A stretch of DNA of 18,117 bases from positions 1 through 18,117 of the forward strand of contig FR902969.1 in assembly GCA_000438155.1 (NCBI GenBank), given 5' to 3'. This document shows positions 1-6,033 of the stretch, piece by piece. The notes under the pieces were generated by a model. That model did not search any database. It saw only the letters and a program-made list of their open reading frames with translations, and had not been told where the DNA came from. A program made the translations under genes and the position numbers. Numbering within the stretch: position 1 is the first letter of the stretch; every line of letters starts with the position of its first letter. The DNA comes from Firmicutes bacterium CAG:95. Its GTDB lineage: Bacteria > Bacillota > Clostridia > Lachnospirales > Lachnospiraceae.

Positions 1-2
1 AA

Positions 3-452
3 GAATTTGAGTGCTTTCATACCGAATTGCGGGAACTGCTTCGGGCGATGAATTACCGGAAGGATAAGAGGAAATTTCTTAGTCTGGAGAAGGATGAACG
101 ATATGCACATTTATCCAAAGAAACCTGGGAGGCGATAGCAACCATGACGGGTCGTAGCTTTTTTGAAGAAAACAGAGAAACATATAAAAGTCAGAACGGA
201 GATCAGGAGGAGTACAATATGTGTCAGGCATTACGGGAAATAAGAGAGGACTTTTTTAATGAGGGTAAAGCAGAAGGAAGAGAAGAAGGAAGAGAAGAAG
301 AACGGGAAGTGGGGATCAGACGGTTAATTGAAGATAACCTTGAAGAGAAGAAGACCAATGAAATAATTATACAAAAATTGATCCGTTGGTTTTCTATGGA
401 CGAGCAGACGGCACAGCTGTACCTGGATAAGTATGCTGGTTCAGGAGTTTAG
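3..452 (+). CDS. Rpn family recombination-promoting nuclease/putative transposase, C-terminal part (cut by window edge)
   Basis: The reading frame is open from the first bases of the window to a TAG stop, so only the last ~149 residues of a longer protein are visible. The part seen begins with a helical segment, then has a WEAIATMTG stretch. It ends with the charged, repetitive tail KAEGREEGREEEREVG (encoded around 268-312) and a short helical tip. That architecture is typical of the C-terminal half of Rpn (PD-(D/E)XK nuclease family transposase) proteins, which promote RecA-independent recombination; the catalytic nuclease domain lies upstream, outside the window. The next ATG candidate at 48 would miss conserved family sequence, so I treat this as a partial gene rather than a short complete one. 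The family assignment rests on the tail and overall pattern, not on visible catalytic residues. Confidence 0.75.
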   Translation, partial: EFECFHTELRELLRAMNYRKDKRKFLSLEKDERYAHLSKETWEAIATMTGRSFFEENRETYKSQNGDQEEYNMCQALREIREDFFNEGKAEGREEGREEEREVGIRRLIEDNLEEKKTNEIIIQKLIRWFSMDEQTAQLYLDKYAGSGV

Positions 453-487
453 GCATTTCCTGTTTCATGAATAATTTCAGTATTATA

Positions 488-682
488 TCAAGTAAGGTCA
501 AGTAAATTTATTGTAACTATTCAACACCCCATTCGTAAAACCGCTGCTAATGCAGCTCAAGTTTTACGAAGGGGGTTACTTCGCCATATAAATTATGTCA
601 AATGTCCTTTCGAATGCGAGCATTCGATGTCCATATTGTCATAATTTGCATGGATCTGAATAGTTACAATTTATTTGCTTGA
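488..682. repeat. Cruciform-like inverted-repeat element (MITE-like, non-coding)
   Basis: Outer arms at 498-523 and 657-682 are inverted copies matching at 23 of 26 positions (shared core TTGTAACTATTCA). Between them sit two separate hairpins. The first, 532-570, has a perfect 10-bp stem (TTCGTAAAAC / GTTTTACGAA) with a nested GCTGC-TAAT-GCAGC. The second, 590-647, has base stem AAATTATG/CATAATTT and tip stem CGAATGC/GCATTCG. The whole could fold as a three-way or cruciform structure. TCAAGTAA is directly repeated at 488-495 and 498-505. There is no credible ORF. It may be a miniature mobile element or a structured intergenic repeat; mobility is inference. Confidence 0.6.
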
Positions 683-724
683 TTTTTTTCGAAATGCCAC
701 TTTCTCATAGTAAATGCAGTTGTG

Positions 725-767
725 AATCATCCCTTTTGCTAAAAATACAAAAAAGGGATGATTTTTT
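725..767 (+). terminator. Rho-independent terminator
   Basis: A perfect 13-bp stem (AATCATCCCTTTT at 725-737 pairing with AAAAGGGATGATT at 751-763) is followed directly by more T residues. It points along the plus strand, so it would stop transcription coming from the Rpn-type gene. It lies just outside the best-supported left end of the IS30 element. Confidence 0.75.
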
Positions 768-854
768 ATGCTTTTTAGCGTAAAATAAGTCTTGTTTCAA
801 GGGATACAGCTTAAAAAAGGGCATAACCGCCCGGAAGTGATTTTTATATGAAAA

Positions 855-879
855 ATTTTTCATAGTAAAAGCCACCCCT
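855..879 (+). repeat. IS30 element left terminal inverted repeat
   Basis: Read inward it is ATTTTTCATAGTAAAAGCC followed by ACCCCT. It matches the inverted right end at 22 of 25 positions. Confidence 0.6.
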
Positions 880-937
880 GATAAGAGTGTATGGAGCTGT
901 ATCCCGGTGTGTGGATGGCAGAAGCGATTAGTGGGGA

Positions 938-1186
938 CTATCTTTCTTCTGCCATCTGTTTTATTAATTCATATTCTGCAAGATCCATTCTGAAAGCCTC
1001 CAGATAGCTCATTTCCCATCCATCAGCATCATAAAAATTCCATGGATTGCTATTGATATCGTGTCCACCTTTTACCCAGCGTCGCAGGGCACTTCTCTCG
1101 GAAACTGTCATAGGAACTAAAGTTTCAAACTCCAGAAGTCTGTCATGTAGGACCATACGTTCTATAGGCGAAAGTGGGCGGCTCAT
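938..1186 (-). CDS. Small accessory protein of the IS30 element (unknown function)
   Basis: An 82-residue protein whose ATG overlaps the transposase stop in an ATGA arrangement, so its translation is very likely coupled to that of the transposase. It starts MSRPLSPIERMVLHDRLLEFE and contains an ERSALRRWVKGG stretch followed by an aromatic block (NPWNFYDADGWEMSYLEAF). It has no membrane segment, no cysteines and no recognisable helix-turn-helix. It lies entirely inside the terminal repeats, so it travels with the element. I recognise it only as the kind of short ORF seen next to some Lachnospiraceae IS30 transposases; a role in regulating or assisting transposition is a guess from position. 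Confidence 0.75.
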   Translation of the reverse strand: MSRPLSPIERMVLHDRLLEFETLVPMTVSERSALRRWVKGGHDINSNPWNFYDADGWEMSYLEAFRMDLAEYELIKQMAEER

Positions 1187-2499
1187 TTTTGCTCACCTTC
1201 TTTCTTGAAAACGGAAGGACTGAGGGTTACATCATCCGGAGAGATCCTAATACATCCAAGGAGTTTTAAAATTTCCGGACCATACAAAAATTCCATCACT
1301 TCGTAAGGTGACTTATCTCCTAAACTGGAACGGCCATAGGAATTGATGTGATTCATCATTACCGAAATATCATCCTGAGAGAAATCATCCATGGGAGTTC
1401 CTTTGGGAATGAACAAGCGGATGAATTCATGGTTCCTTTCAGCAGAGCCCTTCTGATGTGGGGCAGATGCATCACAATAAAAGACCTTTGTCCGGTGGTT
1501 TCCCTGCCTGTCGGATTCCAAAGCTTTGGGATTGGAAAATTCGCTTCCATTATCACCTAAAAGGACTGGCATTAGTGACATAAATCTGTCCGGACGCAAT
1601 TCAAAATAAAGCTGTTCAAACACATCAATGACAGATTGGGAATCATTGTGGTCTCTGAGATAAGCAAGCATGAATTCAGCTTTTACGAAATGAATGGTAA
1701 GAAGAACCTTTCCACCTTTACGACCTTCCACAGAATCTATCTGTGTAACCGGCAGATCAGGATGCTCCCGGATATAAAGCTGGTAATCAGCATAGGTACG
1801 CCCCAGACGGCAGCTCTTATCTACTTTGTATACTTTCTTTCTCTTTCGGCGGGCATAACGGACTTTTCTTGGAAGATCAATGTTTTTTGCATCAAAAAGG
1901 CCATAATCTATAAGACGGTACATAGTACTTTCACTCACCATAACCGAATCCGGATGGTTCACACAAATATGATGCAGGGACTGCTTCTTTTTCAAAAGAG
2001 GGGAAACAATGCCGTTCAGGTGGGCAATATCATCTTCTGTCAGGGAAATACCTGATCTGGCTTCAGACAGTTTCTCTTCGTACTGCTTTTGCGCGGAAAC
2101 AGGATCATAGAGATGCTTCTGTAAAGTACAGGAGCGGTTACGTTTTGGACAGCCATTACAAACATAGGGAGGTTTCCCCAGCAGGCGGCAGGAATCAGGG
2201 ACATACCGGGAACATACAGAATTACAAAGTTTACACTGGTTACAGTGAGAGCGAAAACGTCTGAAACCACATTCTTTGCAGAGAAAGCTGGAAGTACACG
2301 AAAATCTGTGCTTACAGTTATTATAGGGACAGCCGGGAGAACCTACATTTTTAGTAATAGTATGGGAACGGATTTCCCTGGAAACAGTGGTAGGACTTTT
2401 ACCCGGTTCATTAGCGATTGCCTTGAAGGAACGACCTTCTTTCAAAAGCTCTTCAATTCTTATTCTTTCGTCAGAAAGTAAATGTTTATTTTTATTCAT
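1183..2499 (-). CDS. IS30 family transposase
   Basis: A DDE-type transposase of 438 residues that would cut and join the element's ends. The N-terminal ~55 residues form the IS30 helix-turn-helix (LLSDERIRIEELLKEGRSF, then a PTTVSREIRSH recognition helix). Next comes a cysteine-rich insert at roughly residues 57-130 (CPYNNC, CKEC, CNQCKLC, CNGC), which looks zinc-binding. The catalytic core shows TQIDSVEG (first Asp), LLGDNGSEF (second Asp) and GSAERNHEF (Glu), and all three acidic residues are intact. A longer start 12 codons upstream is possible, but the ATG at 2497-2499 is preceded by AAGGAGAGAGG at good spacing. A possible promoter lies at 2560-2587. The gene appears undamaged, so the element may be active. 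Confidence 0.92.
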   Translation of the reverse strand: MNKNKHLLSDERIRIEELLKEGRSFKAIANEPGKSPTTVSREIRSHTITKNVGSPGCPYNNCKHRFSCTSSFLCKECGFRRFRSHCNQCKLCNSVCSRYVPDSCRLLGKPPYVCNGCPKRNRSCTLQKHLYDPVSAQKQYEEKLSEARSGISLTEDDIAHLNGIVSPLLKKKQSLHHICVNHPDSVMVSESTMYRLIDYGLFDAKNIDLPRKVRYARRKRKKVYKVDKSCRLGRTYADYQLYIREHPDLPVTQIDSVEGRKGGKVLLTIHFVKAEFMLAYLRDHNDSQSVIDVFEQLYFELRPDRFMSLMPVLLGDNGSEFSNPKALESDRQGNHRTKVFYCDASAPHQKGSAERNHEFIRLFIPKGTPMDDFSQDDISVMMNHINSYGRSSLGDKSPYEVMEFLYGPEILKLLGCIRISPDDVTLSPSVFKKEGEQK

Positions 2500-2559
2500 A
2501 GCGGTACCTCTCTCCTTTACACCGGGGTACAGCAAAAGAATGATACCATGCCAGAGGGG

Positions 2560-2587
2560 AATATAGCTATTTATTTTTCATAGTAAA
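2560..2587 (-). promoter_or_regulatory. Candidate transposase promoter
   Basis: On the minus strand TTTACT (2582-2587) and TATATT (2560-2565) are separated by 16 bp, and the -10 lies about 60 bp before the transposase start. The -35 is part of a copy of the IS end motif AGTAAATGCA, so transposase binding could repress it. Confidence 0.4.
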
Positions 2588-2634
2588 TGCAACTGCTATG
2601 ATTTCCTAAAGTAAATGCAACAAAAATATATGTG

Positions 2635-2659
2635 AGGGGTTGCATTTACTTTGAAAAAT
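2635..2659 (-). repeat. IS30 element right terminal inverted repeat
   Basis: Read inward on the minus strand it is ATTTTTCAAAGTAAATGCA followed by ACCCCT. With the copy of AGTAAATGCA at 2607-2619 it forms a 12-13 bp inverted pair, so this end could also fold as a hairpin. Confidence 0.6.
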
Positions 2660-2678
2660 AAGAAGTAAACTTATTTTT
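2654..2678. repeat. Perfect 9-bp hairpin at the IS right boundary
   Basis: AAAAATAAG (2654-2662) pairs with CTTATTTTT (2670-2678) across a 7-base loop. It straddles the estimated IS end and could act as a weak terminator for transcription leaving the element. A degenerate end-motif copy, GGGGTTTACTTTTT, follows at 2687-2700. Confidence 0.4.
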
Positions 2679-2691
2679 TATAATCAGGGGT

Positions 2692-2718
2692 TTACTTTTT
2701 GTCCCGGCTGGCCGATGA
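2692..2718 (+). promoter_or_regulatory. Possible sigma-28 (flagellar-type) promoter
   Basis: GCCGATGA at 2711-2718 is one base away from the sigma-28/sigma-D -10 consensus GCCGATAA. At the 15-bp spacing the -35 position reads TTAC (2692-2695) rather than TAAA, so only the -10 half is convincing. It lies about 55 bp before the start of the next gene. Confidence 0.35.
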
Positions 2719-2772
2719 TATAGATGAGATAAGTATTATTATCATCATTTTAAAACCAGGGAGGGATTTTCA

Positions 2773-3390
2773 ATGAGTGTAAATGGAATTACATCAGGAT
2801 CGGAAGCATACAGCGCATATGCAGCTGCTTCTGCCAAATCAACAACCGTAGCAACGAAAGACACAGAAAAGAAAACAAATACAACAACCGATGCCGGTGC
2901 CATATATGAGCCTTCTAAGGAGACCGCAGCAGCTTCTACGAAAAAGACCTACAAGCCGGATACTGCAACCATCGCAAAGATGAAAGCAGATGCCGATGCC
3001 AGAACCGAACAGCTTCGCAGTCTTGTAGAAAAGATGATGACCAAGCAGGGAGAGACCTATGGTAAGGCCAATGATATCTGGAGTGTATTATCCAGTGTCA
3101 ACTTCACCGTAGATGCTGCTACTAAAGCACAGGCACAGGCCGATATTGCGGAAGATGGTTATTGGGGCGTTTCCCAGACATCCAGCCGTATCCTTGATTT
3201 TGCGACTGCTTTAACAGGTGGTGATCCGGGCAAGATCGAAGAGATGCGTAATGCGTTCAAGAAGGGCTATGAACAGGCTGAGAAGACCTGGGGCGGTAAG
3301 CTTCCGGAGATTTCCCAGAAGACCTATGATGCTGTTATGGAAGGTTTTGACAAGCTGGCTAAAGAAGCAGGACTTGATACCTCGAACTAA
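2773..3390 (+). CDS. Conserved-type hypothetical protein, Ala/Thr/Lys-rich, possibly motility-linked
   Basis: A 205-residue soluble protein preceded by a strong AGGGAGG at 2758-2764. The first ~60 residues are low-complexity (Ser, Thr, Ala, Lys), like a flexible secretion or anchoring tail. The rest is helical with conserved-looking blocks: RTEQLRSLVEKMMTKQGETY (about 77-96), EDGYWGVSQTSSRILDFATA and GGDPGKIEEMRNAFKKGYEQ. It has no signal peptide, no membrane segment and no cysteine, a composition common among exported flagellar proteins. It resembles uncharacterised Lachnospiraceae proteins I have seen, but I know no function. A flagellar link is inferred only from the possible sigma-28-like -10 element upstream. 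A perfect 10-bp hairpin follows the gene. Confidence 0.8.
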   Translation: MSVNGITSGSEAYSAYAAASAKSTTVATKDTEKKTNTTTDAGAIYEPSKETAAASTKKTYKPDTATIAKMKADADARTEQLRSLVEKMMTKQGETYGKANDIWSVLSSVNFTVDAATKAQAQADIAEDGYWGVSQTSSRILDFATALTGGDPGKIEEMRNAFKKGYEQAEKTWGGKLPEISQKTYDAVMEGFDKLAKEAGLDTSN

Positions 3391-3433
3391 ACGGCAGGTT
3401 GTAGATTTTGTTTTGAATAAGTAAGAAATTTAG

Positions 3434-3459
3434 AAGAGCCCGGGCAGCACCGGGCTCTT
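3434..3459. terminator. Hairpin between convergent genes, probable bidirectional terminator
   Basis: AAGAGCCCGG (3434-3443) pairs perfectly with CCGGGCTCTT (3450-3459) over a 6-base loop. It lies between the convergent ends of the hypothetical gene and iclR. T tracts are weak on both sides, so efficiency is uncertain. Confidence 0.55.
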
Positions 3460-3485
3460 AGCAATTATATGGTTAAGATTATGTA

Positions 3486-4271
3486 TCAGTGATTTATCTG
3501 ATAACCAAATTGGTAAGAAATTTCATCGGCAGTTTTTCGAATGAGTGGATAGTTATCTTGAATAAATTGATCCGTCATTCGGGAAATAGGACCGGTGACA
3601 CTAATGGATGCGATGATATGGCCGGAATAGTCACGGATAGGAAGAGCAATGCAACGGGCTCCAAGTTCACATTCTTGATTATCATATGCAAAATCATTCT
3701 TTTTGATAAGAGCCAGTTCAGCTAATAACTTTTCTCTGGTATCTAATGTATATTCTGTAAATGGAGCAAGCCCCTTTTGGGCAATGATCGAGTCTACTTT
3801 TTCAGGGCTATAATCAGATAAAATCATTTTACCAACTCCGGTGCAGTACATGGGAGCTTCTTTTCCGATACGTTGAGTAGTTCGGAGAATCTGTCCGGGG
3901 CCATCCGACACATAAATGTATACAACAGAGTAATTCTGTTCAATTGCAAGACAGACACATTCACCTAATTTACAGGATAGTTCTTTAATTGGCTGGGATG
4001 CGATAACAATTAAATCATTGTTTTTAGAAACATGACTTGCCAAATCACAGATTTTGAATGTCATTCTATACTTGAAGGTTTCTTTATCTTTATATACATA
4101 TCCATTTTGCTCAAGGGTATTCAAATAACGTAATGCAGTACTAGTATTGAAGTTAAGTTGATTGGCAATATCAATCAGACGAAGAGGTTCATCTGAATAT
4201 GAAATCAGTTCTAATATAGCAAGAACCTTATCACTGGATTGATTGCTGTACGTTGTTATGTTAGAAGTCAT
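3486..4271 (-). CDS. IclR family transcriptional regulator
   Basis: A 261-residue DNA-binding regulator of normal IclR length. An N-terminal winged helix (DKVLAILELISYSDEPLRL, then an NTSTALRYLNTLEQNGYV recognition region) is followed by the IclR effector domain from about residue 75. That domain contains the characteristic MYCTGVGKMILS and ECELGARCIALPIRDYSG segments. The start at 4269-4271 is preferred because AAAGGGAG precedes it at proper spacing; longer in-frame starts lack this. It is divergently oriented to the sugar-uptake operon and shares a ~300-bp intergenic region with it, the usual arrangement for a local regulator. IclR proteins bind small organic acids or sugar acids, which fits the acid-handling enzymes in the operon. 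Whether it represses or activates cannot be told from sequence. Confidence 0.93.
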   Translation of the reverse strand: MTSNITTYSNQSSDKVLAILELISYSDEPLRLIDIANQLNFNTSTALRYLNTLEQNGYVYKDKETFKYRMTFKICDLASHVSKNNDLIVIASQPIKELSCKLGECVCLAIEQNYSVVYIYVSDGPGQILRTTQRIGKEAPMYCTGVGKMILSDYSPEKVDSIIAQKGLAPFTEYTLDTREKLLAELALIKKNDFAYDNQECELGARCIALPIRDYSGHIIASISVTGPISRMTDQFIQDNYPLIRKTADEISYQFGYQINH

Positions 4272-4340
4272 ATTTTTATTCTCCCTTTTCATTAATTTAA
4301 TAATACTGTTGAACAGATACATTACTTGTATATAACCATG

Positions 4341-4367
4341 ATAATATTTTATATATTGAAATGTCAA
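4341..4367 (-). promoter_or_regulatory. Candidate iclR promoter
   Basis: On the minus strand TTGACA (4362-4367) and TATTAT (4341-4346) are separated by 15 bp, shorter than ideal. The -10 lies about 70 bp from the iclR start codon. Confidence 0.45.
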
Positions 4368-4376
4368 TTGAATAAT

Positions 4377-4388
4377 AGAAATATTTCT
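4377..4388. promoter_or_regulatory. Candidate IclR operator
   Basis: AGAAATATTTCT is a perfect 12-bp palindrome located 10 bp upstream of the iclR -35 and about 50 bp upstream of the operon promoter. Its GAAAT/ATTTC arms resemble the IclR-type operator of E. coli, TGGAAAT-N-ATTTCCA. AT-rich background makes chance palindromes more likely, so confidence is moderate. Confidence 0.4.
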
Positions 4389-4435
4389 TGTGATTTACAC
4401 CAAATTTAAATGATTATATTTAGTAAGAATAACAA

Positions 4436-4462
4436 TTTACAAATTTTGATAATTGATATAAT
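4436..4462 (+). promoter_or_regulatory. Candidate promoter of the catabolic operon
   Basis: TTTACA (4436-4441) and a perfect TATAAT (4457-4462) are separated by 15 bp. This leaves a leader of about 105 bases before the solute-binding protein start. The leader contains an unused AGAGGAGG (4515-4522) enclosed by a CGAGC/GCTCG stem (4503-4507 with 4527-4531). The rest of 4272-4574 is very AT-rich with no gene. Confidence 0.5.
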
Positions 4463-4574
4463 ATATTAAATATAGAAACGTAATTTTAATAAATGAAATC
4501 AACGAGCAGGAATGAGAGGAGGAAAAGCTCGCAATTAAGAACTAATGACAATAGAAAAGTATAGGAGGAAAAAT

Positions 4575-6017
4575 ATGAAAAGGAAAATTTTATCAGTCTT
4601 ATTGACAGTAGCAATGACAGTGAGTGTATTAGCAGGATGTGGAAACGGCAATGCAGGCGAACAAACAGATGGTAATACATCAGAGACTACAGGAGATACA
4701 CAAAACAGCGGAACTGATGCGTCAGCTGACAGCGCAGAAGCTGTAGAGCTGGAAACAATTACCGTGTGGTCTGATCAGTATCATGAAAAAGAAATTCGTG
4801 AAAAACAAATTGCAGAATTTAATGCCGGAGAAGGAAAAGAATTGGGAATCCAAATTGATTATCAGGTATATGGAGATGGTTATACCGATACATTAAGAAT
4901 TGCTGCTCAGGCAGGTGAGGCTCCGGACCTGTATAAAGCTGATGGAAAGTGGCTCCCGGAATTTGTAGAAAGTGAATATGCAATTCCTATTGAAGAACTT
5001 CCGGGAAGCGAAGAACTGATCAGCCAGTATAGTGATCTACTGGCAAATCAGGCGCAGATATTTAATGGAAAAACATACACCCTTCCATATAACATGACAA
5101 CTTACGGAATGGTGATTAACACAGATCTGTTTGAAGCCTGTGGACTTACGGAAGATGATTATCCGACAACATGGGAAGAGGTAAGGGAAGTAGCAAAGAT
5201 CATTACAGAAAAGAGTGAAGGAAAGGCTTATGGTCTTGGACTTTCCAGTACGCTTTGGACAGTAAGTTCGTTTTATACATTTGGTGCAGGACAGAATGTA
5301 GGACATTACGGATATGACTGGGATAATAAGAAATTTGATTATTCCGCATTCAATCCATTGATTGAAACCATTGACCAAATTGTTGCAGACGGAAGTGCTT
5401 TCCCAGGATTTGAAGCACTGGATGCAGATGGTATTCGTGCTCAGTTTGCAGCAGGAAATATAGGAATTATCGGAGCAGCAAGTTTTGACTGTGCAGTATA
5501 TACCAGTAATTTCCCTGCAACATGTAACTGGAAAGTCATTCCTTGTCCTAAATTCAGTGAAGATCAGAAAGAATATAAGCGTTTTGGTCTTGCTACCAAT
5601 CTGCTCTGCGTGGGAACCAAAGCATTAGAACATCCTGAAAAGGTATTAAAAGTACTGGAATTTTTCTACGATGACAAGAACATGGCGGAAATGTATGAAA
5701 ACGGTTTGTATATTCCTGTTCGAAGCGAGGCAGTTGCTTTAGCAACAAAGGAACCTGAAATGAATGGATGGGCAGAATTTGCTGAATACGATGAAATCTT
5801 TTCCATGCCGCCCGTTCCGGACTCTTATGTCAGTGTAGAAGGAACTACTTACAGAGAAGCAATTGTGAATATGTGGACAAACCCGGAACTTGATAATGTT
5901 GAATCTGTTATGGCAGATGTGGATAAACGGTACAATGATGCGTTAGCAAATGTTGATCCGGCTATCGTAGACTTATATGTTATTCCAGAAGGCGTTTCTC
6001 CAGAAAAAGGAAAATGA
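4575..6017 (+). CDS. ABC transporter extracellular sugar-binding lipoprotein (family 1)
   Basis: A 480-residue solute-binding protein that would sit on the outer face of the membrane and hand a carbohydrate to the two permeases encoded downstream. The N-terminus is a lipoprotein signal peptide: KRK, a hydrophobic stretch, then lipobox LAGC with Cys22 as the lipidated residue. A Ser/Thr/Asp/Gly-rich linker follows to about residue 55, then the two-lobe binding fold (ITVWSDQYHEKE and YTLPYNMTTYGMVINTDLF, the latter typical of the MalE-like family). The ATG at 4575 is chosen because AGGAGG lies at 4564-4569; the upstream ATG at 4545 has no properly spaced site and would spoil the signal peptide. 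It is the first gene of the operon. The ligand is not predictable from sequence. Confidence 0.93.
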   Translation: MKRKILSVLLTVAMTVSVLAGCGNGNAGEQTDGNTSETTGDTQNSGTDASADSAEAVELETITVWSDQYHEKEIREKQIAEFNAGEGKELGIQIDYQVYGDGYTDTLRIAAQAGEAPDLYKADGKWLPEFVESEYAIPIEELPGSEELISQYSDLLANQAQIFNGKTYTLPYNMTTYGMVINTDLFEACGLTEDDYPTTWEEVREVAKIITEKSEGKAYGLGLSSTLWTVSSFYTFGAGQNVGHYGYDWDNKKFDYSAFNPLIETIDQIVADGSAFPGFEALDADGIRAQFAAGNIGIIGAASFDCAVYTSNFPATCNWKVIPCPKFSEDQKEYKRFGLATNLLCVGTKALEHPEKVLKVLEFFYDDKNMAEMYENGLYIPVRSEAVALATKEPEMNGWAEFAEYDEIFSMPPVPDSYVSVEGTTYREAIVNMWTNPELDNVESVMADVDKRYNDALANVDPAIVDLYVIPEGVSPEKGK

Positions 6018-6033
6018 TAAGAGGTAATTTGAG

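Larger units (their letters stand above)
855..2659 (-). mobile_element. IS30-family insertion sequence with two genes
   Basis: Imperfect 25-bp terminal inverted repeats are seen at 855-879 and 2635-2659, matching at 22 of 25 positions (both begin ATTTTTCA and end ACCCCT when read inward). They bracket the transposase and a small coupled gene, both on the minus strand. A second, subterminal inverted pair lies inside: GCTGTATCCCGGTGT at 896-910 and its inverted copy with one mismatch at 2519-2533. Boundaries are my estimate: further copies of the AGTAAATGCA end motif lie at 705-718, 2578-2591 and 2607-2619, and I could not identify a clear target-site duplication. Confidence 0.65.

Noticed and set aside
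268..312. Purine-rich GAAGAAGGAAGAGAAGAAG stretch as a DNA repeat element
   Set aside because: It encodes the normal charged tail of Rpn-family proteins and needs no other explanation.
1348..2481. Several plus-strand ORFs of 70-139 codons inside the transposase
   Set aside because: They are antisense shadows of a clear DDE transposase and lack start signals or recognisable domains.
4472..4486. Degenerate cre-like catabolite repression site around GAAACG
   Set aside because: It matches only the central bases; the TG and CA positions of the consensus are missing.
4493..4564. A 23-codon basic leader ORF (MKSTSRNERRKSSQLRTNDN...) ending in the ribosome binding site of the solute-binding protein
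   Set aside because: It has no ribosome binding site and its composition simply reflects purine-rich leader DNA; nothing shows that it is translated.
4545..4574. Longer N-terminus for the solute-binding protein from the ATG at 4545
   Set aside because: The nearest AGAGGAGG is 22 bases away and the added residues would precede a clean lipoprotein signal peptide.
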